Source: Isoetes taiwanensis | Taxonomy: Eukaryota; Streptophyta; Lycopodiopsida; Isoetales; Isoetaceae | Assembly: GCA_021234155.1 (NCBI GenBank) | Contig: JAJEKV010000033.1 | Coordinates: 4,629,454-4,693,453, forward strand | DNA length: 64,000 nt | Direction: 5' to 3' | Part shown: one piece after another, positions 1 to 9,991 of the stretch | Numbering within the stretch: position 1 is the stretch's first letter | How the letters are laid out: each line of letters begins with the position of its first letter | The notes under the pieces: generated by a model | Seen by the model: only the letters and a program-made list of their open reading frames with translations | Databases searched by the model: none | What the model was told of the DNA's origin: nothing | Position numbers and translations under genes: made by a program

Positions 1-3
1 CTT

Positions 4-837
4 TTGGATTTGAAGAGGAAAAAGGAAAATTTTTGGAAGTTGAATAGAGCGGTTTATGGTCTTAAACAATCTCCTAGGGAATGGTATAAATGTATGGATG
101 GATATCTTGTAGAACAAGGTTTTGAGAAGCTCAATTATGATGGTAATATCTATAGGTTCAAAATGGGAGATGCCCGGTGCATTATTGCTTTATATGTTGA
201 TGACAATATTATGATATCAAAGGGAACTCAAGTACTAAATCATTGCAAAGATATCTTAAGGAAACGATTCCAAATGAGTGATCTTGGAGAGTTAAAGAGG
301 TTTACGGGCATAGATGTTTACTGAGGGACGTAAATCACAAGATATTAGCTTTGAGTCAATAAGGGCATATTCAAAACATGTTGAAGAAATTTCATATGGA
401 AGATTGCAATATGGCATATACTCCTATGGTTCCCCGGTCACGAGAATCTCTGCAGATATGAGTCCAAAAAACGTAGTGAAAAGCAAACAAATGGAGAAAA
501 TACCTTCTGAAGTTTGATTGGTTGTTTGTCCTATGTAGCCAATTGTACTAGGCGGACATTGCATTTGCGCTTAATATTCTCGTGGGGTACAATGACGGGG
601 CTGGTAAAGGACAATTTGATTGCAAAAAAAAGGATCCTCAAATACTTAAAAGGTACAATGCATTTTGGTATAGTATTTAATGAAACCAAACTTACAATTG
701 CAGGGCTTATTGTGATGCTAATTGGGGAGGAGATTTAGACAAACGAAAATCAACTTCGGGGTATGTTGTTTTATTAGGTGGAGCCCCAGGTTGCTTGGAA
801 GTGCAAGAAGCAAAGCAAAGATTGCTTTATCTAGTCT
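4..837 (+). pseudogene. copia reverse transcriptase and connection region, frameshifted
   Basis: Positions 4-324 encode an open RT segment with YGLKQSPREWY near residue 18 and the catalytic YVDD near residue 63. The frame then shifts: around 360-420 the familiar copia text (KKFHMEDCNMA type) is in another frame, 514-700 reads IGCLSYVANCTR and ILKYLKGTMHFGIVFN, and 710-830 reads DANWGGDLDKRKSTSGY in yet another frame. The order of motifs is correct for copia pol, so this is simple decay by small indels and not rearrangement. In the living element this enzyme copies the RNA genome into cDNA in cytoplasmic particles. Confidence 0.88.
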
Positions 838-1200
838 TTGAAGCCGAGTACAACTTCGGCGACCACATTGACTAAGGAACTTATTTGGGAAAGAAGGCTT
901 ATGGCAGAATTTGGATTTGCTCAAAGAGGACCAACAATCATTTATTGTGATAATACTAGTTGTATTGCCATGACAAAAAATCCAGTTTTGCACGAAAGGT
1001 CAAAACACATTGAAATGGAAGTTCATTTTATCAGAGATATGGTCAAAAGAAATCAAGTGCATTTGACCTATGTTAGTACAGCTGATCAAAGAGCAGATAT
1101 TCTTACAAAGGCTCTACCTTTATCCAGATTCCAGGAAATAAGGAAATTGTTACAATGTGATGACAGGGAATATCACATGAAGGGGGAATGTTGGAAATGA
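838..1200 (+). CDS. copia RNase H domain, C-terminal end of pol
   Basis: Open frame carrying the end of the copia polyprotein. It shows KELIWERRLMAEFGF, IYCDNTSCIAM (second catalytic Asp region), HERSKHIEMEVHFIRD and the terminal ADILTKALPL block. The domain degrades RNA in RNA:DNA hybrids during reverse transcription. The shown methionine is not a true start; the domain belongs to the upstream polyprotein. The frame stops inside the first bases of the LTR, which is usual for copia elements. Confidence 0.85.
   Translation: MKPSTTSATTLTKELIWERRLMAEFGFAQRGPTIIYCDNTSCIAMTKNPVLHERSKHIEMEVHFIRDMVKRNQVHLTYVSTADQRADILTKALPLSRFQEIRKLLQCDDREYHMKGECWK
1181..1188 (+). other. polypurine tract of the copia element
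   Basis: AGGGGGAA directly precedes the TGTTGGAA LTR start. In this family the tract primes plus-strand DNA synthesis. Position and composition are exactly as expected. Confidence 0.8.
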
Positions 1201-1740
1201 CAAAATTATGTGTCATGTGATATTCTAATCTATGAGAAGCAGTGGCAGTAGATTAGAGTTGTTAAATGGTGTCATGTTATTCAAAGTTAAGCAGTTGAAT
1301 GGGGGAGACCTATGAGAAGCAGTGGCAGCAGGTCAAAGTCAAAGTCAAAGTCAAAGTCAAAGTCAAAGTCAAAGGTGGCGGGCACACCCTACCCGGGTGT
1401 TGCTGGGCTCGCTAGAAACACACAGACACCCCCTGCCCGCCACTTAGGGTTTTGGGTTGACTGGTCAACGGGTCAAAGTCAACGACAGCTGGAAGATAAG
1501 GACAGCAGGGCATCCTATTATTTAGGCAAGTTGAAAAACTTTCTATATGAAGGGCATGCACGATTTGACAAGTGGATATATCCAGGTTGATGAGAAAATA
1601 TATATATGACTGATTGTCATAGAAAATATGCGGCTGAGTGCAGATACAGGTGCGTGTATGCAAATATAGGTGCGGGAGGGGTTTGAAGGAGACAGAGTCT
1701 TGGCATACTTGGGTTCGAATCCCAAGCTCTGATTCTAACA
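1189..1740 (+). repeat. 3' LTR of the copia element (552 bp)
   Basis: Begins TGTTGGAA and ends TTCTAACA, a near-perfect terminal inverted repeat. It lies between the polypurine tract and resumed hAT sequence, so both ends are well fixed. It contains a duplicated GAGAAGCAGTGGCAG motif (about 1232 and 1313), an array of WRKY-type boxes and, at the very end, a tRNA-like T-arm. No 5' LTR is visible for dating. Confidence 0.9.
1331..1482. promoter_or_regulatory. array of 11 W-box hexamers in the copia LTR
   Basis: Seven perfect tandem hexamers (1331-1372, one GGTCAA then six AGTCAA) read TTGACC/TTGACT on the minus strand, the WRKY-binding W-box core TTGAC[C/T]. Four more lie at 1457-1462, 1463-1468, 1471-1476 and 1477-1482. 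W-boxes in tobacco copia LTRs confer stress- and wound-induced transcription; the same role here is inferred. Confidence 0.6.
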
Positions 1741-2714
1741 AAACTTGCATATTTGAAAGTATACCTGTCACTCCAGACTCCTCCATCCGCTTCCTAATCC
1801 CTTCAATAAGACTTGTTGCAAAAGCTTCTTGGAACCTAACGCCTTCCTCCAAATGTGAACCATCAAGCGACCTTATCAATTCCACACCTCTATACATATT
1901 GCCTTTGACTGAAGCCCTCAATTCATGAAGAAGACCATTCTTTCGTCCTCCATCTGGTATCAAAGGGTATGATCTGCTATCAAGAATAAAGCTATTCAAG
2001 TCAATCTCACTACAAAGATAATGTTGTTGAATGCTAGCTATTGTCTCCTTGCATAAAGGCCCCACAAGAGTGACATCCACTACTTTTGCCTGAAATTGAC
2101 AGCTTAACTCATTCATTAGACTGAGAATGTCACCAAGAAAGTGTAGAACATAGATATTCTTGAAGTCCCGAAGCAGATCATACAACCTGCTTTTTTTCTC
2201 CTGCTTAAACAATTCCAAAACAGGCTTTAAACACTCACAAAGTTTTGCTATTGCACCTTGACGGCGCAACCACCTGGTGTCTTGTATCCGCTGCAACCTC
2301 AACTCCCTATAATCCAATTCACACTCAAGTGCTGCAAGCTGCATTGTCCTGTTTGAGCTATGAGAAAAAAAAAGGATGCTACTTTGTTCACCAATTTATC
2401 TATTTCCAAGCAAAGATCCCTGCACAAAACATCCTTAAAAGCATCTTCAACACATAAGTTTGCACGATGAGCAGCACAATGGATTGAGGACATGAAAGGA
2501 TTAAGAGCCTTCAAACAAACTCCAACTCCACTTCTACTCCCGGCCATTGTGTTAGAACCATCTGACCCGAAACCCACAAAACGTTGCATGTCTAGACCCC
2601 ATCCTTTCAAAGTGCTTATAATGCAACTAAAAATGCTAGCAGAATCAGAAGAATCAATACCAACAATGCCCATATAACTGGTCTTCACAGAGCTATCCAA
2701 GATATAAGTGGCAT
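1741..2714 (-). pseudogene. hAT transposase, middle part (hAT copy 1a)
   Basis: Minus-strand coding sequence for the central part of a ZNF862/ZBED-like hAT transposase, from the ATYILDSSVKTSY segment through SDGSNTMAG (second catalytic Asp region), SIHCAAHRANL and the DTRWL region. It aligns almost base for base with copies at 15.5-17.9, 24.3-28.0 and 28.0-31.5 kb. The C-terminal end is missing because the copia element sits at 1740/1741; the frame is also broken near 2340. At 2714 it stops abruptly against unrelated sequence beginning GGGTAAAAGCA. Not functional. Confidence 0.85.
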
Positions 2715-2942
2715 GGGTAAAAGCACGCTGTGGTGTATCAAAAACGTGCATTTTGACGTCACATTTTGGCACCACCTTTGTGGTAGAATCGGGTGGTGCA
2801 TACCGAAGCGGAGATTGCGGGAGTGCGAATTAATGAGCGTCGGTTATTTTGAATTTTATGCCACGTCATTGTCCACCTTTTTGAATTAAGAAATAATCAC
2901 CTCTTCTCTGTTTTTTTGCCGCTTCTTGCCGATTGAACCCTA

Positions 2943-4618
2943 ATGGAGTCAGAATTGAACGCCACTGGTTACACGATGAAATCTCTCCTCAAACAAGAGA
3001 TTGTGCCCCACGAAGATCTAAAGAAGCTTTGGGGTGACAGAGTTCCAAATAAATCTGGCTACGGTATTTTCCCCAAATGTTTTGTTCAAACCGAAAAATT
3101 AAGGCATATGTTTTCTTATGCAAGGTTGAAGAATCGAGCAATGAACAATACAAAGAGTTCATGCAAATTTACAAAAGAATTACAGGGAAGCCACATACAT
3201 GGGGTGGAATGGCTCCTAGAACCCGTGGGTAAAGTGGCTTATTATCCGCATATAAAGGGGAGGTCATTAATTGGAAGAGCTTCTGGATTATTATAAAACT
3301 CCCGATGAGAAAGCAGAGGCCGGTTCTTCTAGACCCAAGAGAAAGCATAGGCAAATCCAACCCGACGAGGAGGAAAATAGTAAAAGTGACAGGGATGATG
3401 ATGAAGATGATAGGAAAAAAAACCAAATCGGGTTCCTCTAGACCACACATTCAATCTGAACTCACAATCAAAATGCAAAAAGCGAGCAATGTTCGAGACC
3501 AAAACATGCCATTGTAGGTATGTTCAATTATTAGTTGTGTTACAACGAAAAAAAAAATCTCAAGCTTGATCTAGATTGTTTCTATCAACACGTAAAAGGT
3601 AACATCAAATCCACTTCAAGAATCGGTATGTCTACTACCATTTTGCATCATGTTGGTCTGTATTGTCATGTTGTGTCTCTATGATGCCATCTCGTGGGGC
3701 ATTTCGTTGCAATGGATGCGAATGATAGATGAGGTATGTGTGGTGGTGGTGAGTTATTGGCATCCACCATGTCCCACACCACACCCCACCATCTCCCACC
3801 ACTACACTCTACCATCTCCCACCGCCACACTCCCACACCACACACCACCACCACACACCACCACCACCACCACACACACCACCACCACCACCACACTCCA
3901 CCACCACCACACCACACCACCGGACTCCACCATGTCCCACACCACAATCCACCACCACCACACTCCACCACAACCACACCCCACCACCACACCCCACACT
4001 CCACCACCACCACACCACGCCCCACCACCACACCCCATCACCACACTCCACCATGTCCCACACCACACTCCACCACCACCACACTCCACCACCACCACCA
4101 CCAAACCCCACCACCACCACACACACACACCACCACCACCACCACCACACACACCACCGCCACCACCACCACCCCACGACCACCACACACACCACCACAG
4201 CGTGTTGTGTAGTGTGTGCAGCGTATGTTGTGTGGTGTGTGGTATGTGGTGGTGTGTAGAGACTACCTTGTGTTGTGTGGTGTGTGAAGGTTTTCCATCA
4301 GTACGTGGCATACTATGTTAGGAGGCTGACATATATGTAGTGTTTTGTTTTGCAGACTATGGCAGACTTGTGAAGGAATGGTTGGCTGCAACATCAGCTA
4401 GGTTTGATAGATGCAAGCAACGATTGCAAGCAAACGAGGATAGGAAAAATGATATCAAAAGAAAGATTGAGTTGATGGAGCATAAAGCATCAGAAATTAG
4501 AGCTGATTTGCACAGATGGCAATTAATCATGACAACAAATCCGAAAGCAGCAGAGGGTGTTCGGGTTGTAAGCGAACTAAAGGATGAAGAGCTAAATAAT
4601 ACAGTGTTGCCAAAATAA
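2943..4618 (+). CDS. hypothetical two-exon gene with charged linker and coiled coil
   Basis: I do not recognise this family. The first part starts with ATG after an AT-rich leader and encodes MESELNATGYTMKSLLKQE, a KKLWGDRVPNKSGYG segment, then (after a frame change near 3290) an acidic/basic linker with SSRPKRKHRQ. A donor fits at 3517/3518 (TAG|GTATGT), an acceptor at 4355 (TTTTGCAG). The second exon (4356-4618) encodes a helical, charged segment from DYGRLVKEWLAATSARF to KDEELNNTVLPK, probably coiled coil. The stop falls within bases shared with the next hAT fragment, so the true C-terminus may be lost. It sits between two hAT pieces and could be cargo of a DNA transposon starting at 2715, or a host gene remnant. 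Confidence 0.35.
3768..4200. repeat. (CAC/CCA)n microsatellite island in an intron
   Basis: About 430 bp made almost only of C and A on the plus strand (ACCACC, CACACC and CCCACACC units). All long His/Thr/Pro and Gly/Val/Trp frames through it are artefacts of the repeat. The complementary strand is rich in GGTGGTGG, which can form G-quadruplex-like folds. It lies inside the intron of the hypothetical gene. Confidence 0.9.
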
Positions 4619-5097
4619 CATTACCTCATGTCTTTTTGTGTTTCGCAGTCTGCAATGAAGCTCAGATAGGGCGATAAAAGAAGGGCTAATTATGGTGATG
4701 GGCCAGCTTGGATGTGCTTATTGAGGCTTCGATTCAATTGACTTGAGCATCTGCAACTGCGTTTTCATGAGGTGAGATTTTTATTCATATAGCAGTTTCT
4801 ACCAAACAGGGGTTAAATCAGACAATCGATTCTGCATTCTTCACTGTCAAATCCGCATTCTTCACTGTCAATTCCGCTGCCATATTCAGAAGCACAGCAG
4901 ATCCGGTTCTGATTTGTTTTCATCCTCTTCTTTTTCCAGTCAATATGCCAAATGTTCCAGTAGCAAAGAAGCGTTGCGTGGCCACAGAAATTCAAGCTGG
5001 GAGACAGTCCATCTTGAAATGGAGAATTGATAAAGAAGACCATGGCAACGCGCAGCAGGTACATCATGAAGAGAATACACAGGTTGAACATGTAGAA
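4608..5097 (+). pseudogene. hAT 5' end fragment, inverted orientation (hAT copy 1b)
   Basis: From TTGCCAAAATAACATTACCTC onward this matches, on the opposite strand, the 5' end of the hAT copies at 17.5, 27.6 and 31.0 kb. It includes the 5' leader, a leader intron (donor GAG|GTGAG near 4771, acceptor TTTTTCCAG at about 4940) and the first codons (MPNVPVAKKRCVATEIQAG). Homology ends after about 50 codons at 5097. It faces copy 1a, so the two could be halves of one rearranged element or two truncated insertions. Confidence 0.8.
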
Positions 5098-6865
5098 TTT
5101 TGCAGTGAGTGAAAGTAATATTGGTGACATGGTAAGAATAGAAAAAGAAAGAGAATTTCAAGTTTAGAGCTTGCACAAGCACTAGTTGGGGCAGTAAATG
5201 AATGAGAAAGAACTTATAGATTTGATGCCTGTTTTTGAAATAGTTCCTAATGAGGACTTCGTAGCAAGTTTGATTTCTCTTTTTTCTGTGTAATTCTGAG
5301 ATCTGACTCTACTTGCATGAATCCATGATCTAGTATAACTGTTAGTAAGTTTTGATTTTAGGTGGAATTATTCTCTCGGTGTGCTCCAAATATATTCGGT
5401 TTGTTAGTATCCATTTAATAAATGCATATTTTGCTTATTCTATAATGAAGGAATCAAAATTGGTTTTTTAGTAGTCTATTTGATAGATGCATATTTTGCT
5501 AATTCTTACAATGAAAGAATCAAACTTGGAGTTGAGCATCTTCTCTGGTGGTTCATTTTGCTTACTCTATAATGAACGAATCAAAATTGGAGTTGAGCAT
5601 CCATATGGTTGCATGTCTTGGCAATTAAAAAAGGAGCAAAATATGTTGGGACAAAATGCACATAGTGCTTCTGGTACTTTTATGTATACAAAACAAGAGT
5701 AATCCATTTTCAGCATAATGTATGGGGAACTCGAAATCTGGTGTATATTTTTTCTGAACAATCTTGGAGTACCAAACCATAGGCTCCCTTTGACATTCAC
5801 TTGAATCAGCACATCGTAGCTTATCCAATATGGACTAAAAACTCATTTTTTCTTTGGGGGTTATTGGAACGTTGGATAAGTTACTTATGCATATTTCAAA
5901 GATCTAAAATGCAAATTGATTCCCAATTGATTCCATGCACATGGCACCATACCAATAGACATGCACCACTTGTAGAGACACCACATGGAGCAGTTGTAGA
6001 GACACACATAGTCGTTGACAAACTATTGAAAACCATTACATAAATGAAATATTCTAAATGAACCCACATGAACTACAACTATAATGGAAAATCTATAGTT
6101 GTATCTGCAAAAACCTACGTTATTTAGCTGCAGTTGTATCTTCAAAACCTAGGCTATTTAGATATAGTCAAGGTTCAGTTCTTGTGTAGGAAATCTACTT
6201 GTCCTTTGAGGCAATATGGGTACATGCATCACATTGTGCTACATATTTTTACTATAACCAGCTCTGTTAGCTCAACGGAAGGATGATTATCATATTATTG
6301 TAGTTATTGTATGTCTATTTTATTAGACATTGATAGTTTGTCTGCAAGAACTTCACCAGGTTGATCAGCTTGCTTTTGAATTACCACATTGGACATACAT
6401 ACTGAATTACCACATTGGACATACATGACAACTTGCCTTAAACGTATTGTGTTATTGTGTATCTTTGACCTTAAGCCAAGTAGAGTATGCGAATTTGCAA
6501 TGGTGGTTTTGTCGTATTCAATTTGGACCTCACTACATGCTTTGTCATTTTCCCTTTGTGCTTTCCTCTTTACCTGCACTATTGGAGCTCCTAATTTCAG
6601 ACAGCTCTTGCATCAAAGCTTCACTTGAATGCAACATATCAACTTCTCCCCTTTTGTTTCACATAACATGATCTTAATTTTCAAATTTTTTAATTCTAAG
6701 AGCCCTATACAACACTCTTAGAAAAAGGTAAAGTGCATGTACGTCAAGAGAAGAATCAATTTCTAGAGAACATTTTACAAATATTGTAATTGTAATTGTA
6801 ATTGTATTGAATCACGCCTGTTAGACCATCAGGTCCATAGACGAAGAAAAGTTACATGCATGTTT
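5098..6865. other. non-coding stretch with short tandem repeats
   Basis: AT-rich, no supportable gene. It holds three imperfect units of about 65 bp (5411-5609) built around GCATATTTTGCT and AATCAAAATTGGAG, a 26-bp direct duplication around GAATTACCACATTGGACATA (6378-6428) and an (AATTGT)n run (6781-6807). Confidence 0.6.
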
Positions 6866-9230
6866 TTTTTTTTGGTCAACCAAAAAAAAAGGAAAAAACT
6901 AACAAAACTAGACCTTACACATCAAGGTCTTTTGCCATGTCATAAAGGTCCAGTAGCTCTTTCCTTGACCTGTCATAATCTTGAAGATACATACCAACTT
7001 TTATAACTGGTAAATTCAAAAGCTCGTGAAAAGAATTGCAACTGATATCATGCTGTGCCCTTAGGTAGTCAAAAGCTGAGCAATGGAGAAGAGTTCTTTT
7101 TCTACTTGAGTGTCTAGGCAGCAAGGACAAAAACGCAATTCACGTGGCATATCCTGCTCTCGTCCCACCTCAATTGCCAGTCTATGTGAACCTAGGCGCA
7201 TGCAAGAGAGAAGCTTCCGCTTTCCTCTACTAAGCTTACCATTTAAATAATCCTACTCGCCATAGACTATCATTGCATTTACTTCTTCCCTGTAAAAGTT
7301 TCTTTTTGTCCCAAGATCTCCAACTGGCCACAATTTCAACAGAGATTTCCCGGTCACTAAATCTCGAATCCCTATACTAGATGAAGGTATCATCCAGTCC
7401 AATGCCCCAATAGCCTGCCCACTCTTCTAAATACTTATACCATCCCACATGGGATTTGATCATAGATTCTTGCAAGGCTTGACTCGGCAATCTGTGGTCT
7501 TCTAACTTTTGTATTCTATCAAAATACTCCAGTGTTTGACAAAGGGCTTCCACTTCAAGCGGATATATACCTGTTTCTGCAAGCAGCATCTCATATGGGG
7601 TCTGAGTTTTAACTCCGAATTCTTCAAGCAAGAAACGCTTTTGAACCTTTTCTACTTCATTCCACTTTGATCGTGCAAGACCAGGAGCCCAGACCATGCA
7701 ACCAATGTCCGAAACATTAATTTACGGAGATGCCAACTCCAAATACGGTTATGTCTGCAATAGCTGAGCATACGATATAGTGCCCTTAGCCCCCCCGATA
7801 TTCTCTTGCGGACTCCGGTATTCCATTTATAGTTATTTGTCAACTTTATGCCCAAATACTTGTATGATTTTACCTGTTCCAAAATCTCTCCATCAAATTC
7901 CATATCTGCTTTTTGGCGAGAACCCATCACCATCACCTTCGTTTTCCCTTTATTCACATTCATACCAGCATAGACACAAAATTTCTCAAGTCCTTGAAGA
8001 AGTTTTTGCAAACCCTTTGGTGTTTGAGAAACAAGTACCACATCATCAGCATAAAGCAAAATCTTTAAAACATATCTACCTAACTGAACACCAACATCTT
8101 CCTTTGCGAGCCATGCTTCAAGCTCGTCAATAAAAAGACCAAACAGAGTAGGCGATAATGGACACCCTTATTTTACACCCACATTGCTTGTGACTTTTTC
8201 TGGGCCTTCCATTGGAAATGACAATTGTACCAGCACCTTCTCATAGAGTCGTGCAACCCCCTTATGCAGCTCCTTTGGAATTTCTCATCTAACCATTCTG
8301 TCTCCCAATTTTTTACGTGACACTCTGTCGAATGCTTTGGCAAAATCTACGAAACAACAAAAGAGAGCTCTTCCGATGCCCTTTGCCCCTTCCGCCATCA
8401 CTCTCAAAGTAAACAAATGATCTATAGTAGAGTGATTTTTTCGAAATCCTGCCTGACCCAATGCTCTAACATTTTTATCCTCAGCACAATGGCTTATATA
8501 GTTCTCCAAAACAACACCGAACAATTTGGCCATGACATTGCTTACTAAAATTGTACAATAATTACGTACACAATCTGGATCCTGCCTTCAAGGTGGGTAT
8601 AACCTGATTGAAACACCATTTTTCAGGAAAGCCATATCTTAGAGCTTCATTAAAAAGCTCAGCAATTCTTTCATGCACTTGTTCTCCTCCCCACTTTAGC
8701 AATTCTATCGCAAAGCCTTTATCATCTCTTGCCCTCCCATTAGCAAGCTTCCGTAGAGCATATTTGTACATCTACGACATTGAATATATCAGCAACATCT
8801 TCCTCTATTATTTCCATGGCCTCGCTCCCAGAAACTGTGTACAACTTTTTAACAAAATCCAAAAGTTCATCCCTACTAAAAGCACCTGGTGGAATAGGGG
8901 CAGGTTTCATTCTTCTCCAAAATGTACTATGGCAATTATTTATTTCAATAAACAATTTCTCCTGCTGACGCATTTCCCACTCGGCTTCCCACTCGGCTGC
9001 CTTTTGCTTTGTTAGCTGCTTAAATACCTGCTTTGCTTCTGTCTTCTCCAAAGACTGGTATACATCATGCTTCGTCGCTGCACATTCCTCATCCCACCAC
9101 TTCTGGTTTTTCTGTTTAGATTGCTTAGTCTGTCCAAATACCTGCATGCCTACTTCAGTGGACGATAAAAACATCATTCTCAATCATAAGAAGCTCATTC
9201 TTGTCAGATAAAGTATCTGGCTAGTGAAGC
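6866..9230 (-). mobile_element. LINE non-LTR retrotransposon, 5'-truncated and decayed
   Basis: Minus-strand pieces, in correct order from high to low coordinate: pre-RT linker with KWWDEEC (about 9100), RT block ALRKLANGRARDDKG (8740), QAGFRKNHSTIDHLFTLR and FVDFAKAFDRV (about 8300-8460), catalytic YADDVVLVSQT (about 8050), post-RT thumb, and a terminal zinc-binding motif FCPCCLDTQ (about 7110). Stops and frameshifts separate them. On the minus strand the copy ends in an A-run at about 6866-6877, the expected poly(A) tail. The endonuclease domain is not seen, which fits the usual 5' truncation. Confidence 0.85.
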
Positions 9231-9991
9231 ATTTGGGAAGACCTTCTCCACCATATCTGCAAAATCTCTTGCTTTATCACATATATAGAGTCTAAAAGGT
9301 GTGAACCCAAATTCTCTCCATTGAAAAAGGGGTTGCTTGATGCAAATTAGTTTGAATTTCTACAATTTGTACTACAAATGCTCTGATAAATTTAAGGGTA
9401 AGCCAATAGTTTGATTCATTATTGGACCTCCATAATGTTATCAAGGAGCCAAATGCAACATAAAGTTAAATATGCAGTCTTCTGTGTACATCAATCTTCA
9501 AAACAACCTCTTTAACCCTTACTAGTATGTTTGTTGCTCATTACACAAAATCAAGTCAATACAAACAAAGACTTGCGCCTACAAAGAGTACAATGGAGAC
9601 TTATAATACTGGTAGTTCACAAATTTACACATGTTGTCTCTCGCATGCAACAAGGACTATCGACTTCCTACTCCATTTTCCTTTGTTATCTGCCTTAAAT
9701 TTTCTTTTTTTTACCTCTCTAATCTTTCTCTTTTCGTCCATCCCCGCACCACTCTTTGCCCCAAGCCTGCCCTACTACTAGTTGAAGTAGAAGACGTTAT
9801 TCATAGATAATTGGCATATTTGGCTTTGCCATAAATAAAAGAATATAGCACAATGTACAATTGCACTATGCCCTATAATTAGGGCACTTGTCACCTAGTG
9901 CATTATCATCCTTTACAATTCAAAGATTCACAAATGTTAAAAATGCCCTCCTCCTCCGCCAAACATAATTCCTCACATCATCCTATGAATT
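9231..9991. other. non-coding spacer
   Basis: No gene I can support. It contains the likely 3' UTR of the carrier gene below about 9990. A short minus-strand stretch at 9200-9340 reads open but I cannot assign it. Confidence 0.5.

Larger units (their letters stand above)
1..1740 (+). mobile_element. Ty1/copia LTR retrotransposon, 3' portion
   Basis: The 3' half of a copia element: reverse transcriptase, connection region, RNase H, polypurine tract and a complete 3' LTR. The 5' part lies outside the window. RT is recognised by the YGLKQSPREWY and YVDD motifs, RNase H by the HIEMEVHFIRD and ADILTKAL motifs typical of plant copia pol. Coding frames are broken between about 320 and 840, so it is not autonomous. 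The base after the LTR (1741) resumes hAT transposase sequence in mid-codon context, matching the hAT copies at 24-31 kb, so this element inserted into an older hAT copy. Confidence 0.93.

Noticed and set aside
3666-4311. Several long overlapping frames rich in His/Thr/Pro or Gly/Val/Trp
   Set aside because: They are produced by the CAC microsatellite; frames on both strands are open because the repeat contains no stop triplets.
6255-6300. tRNA-like text TAGCTCAACGGAAGG
   Set aside because: It resembles a D-arm only; no anticodon arm, T-arm or acceptor pairing follows.
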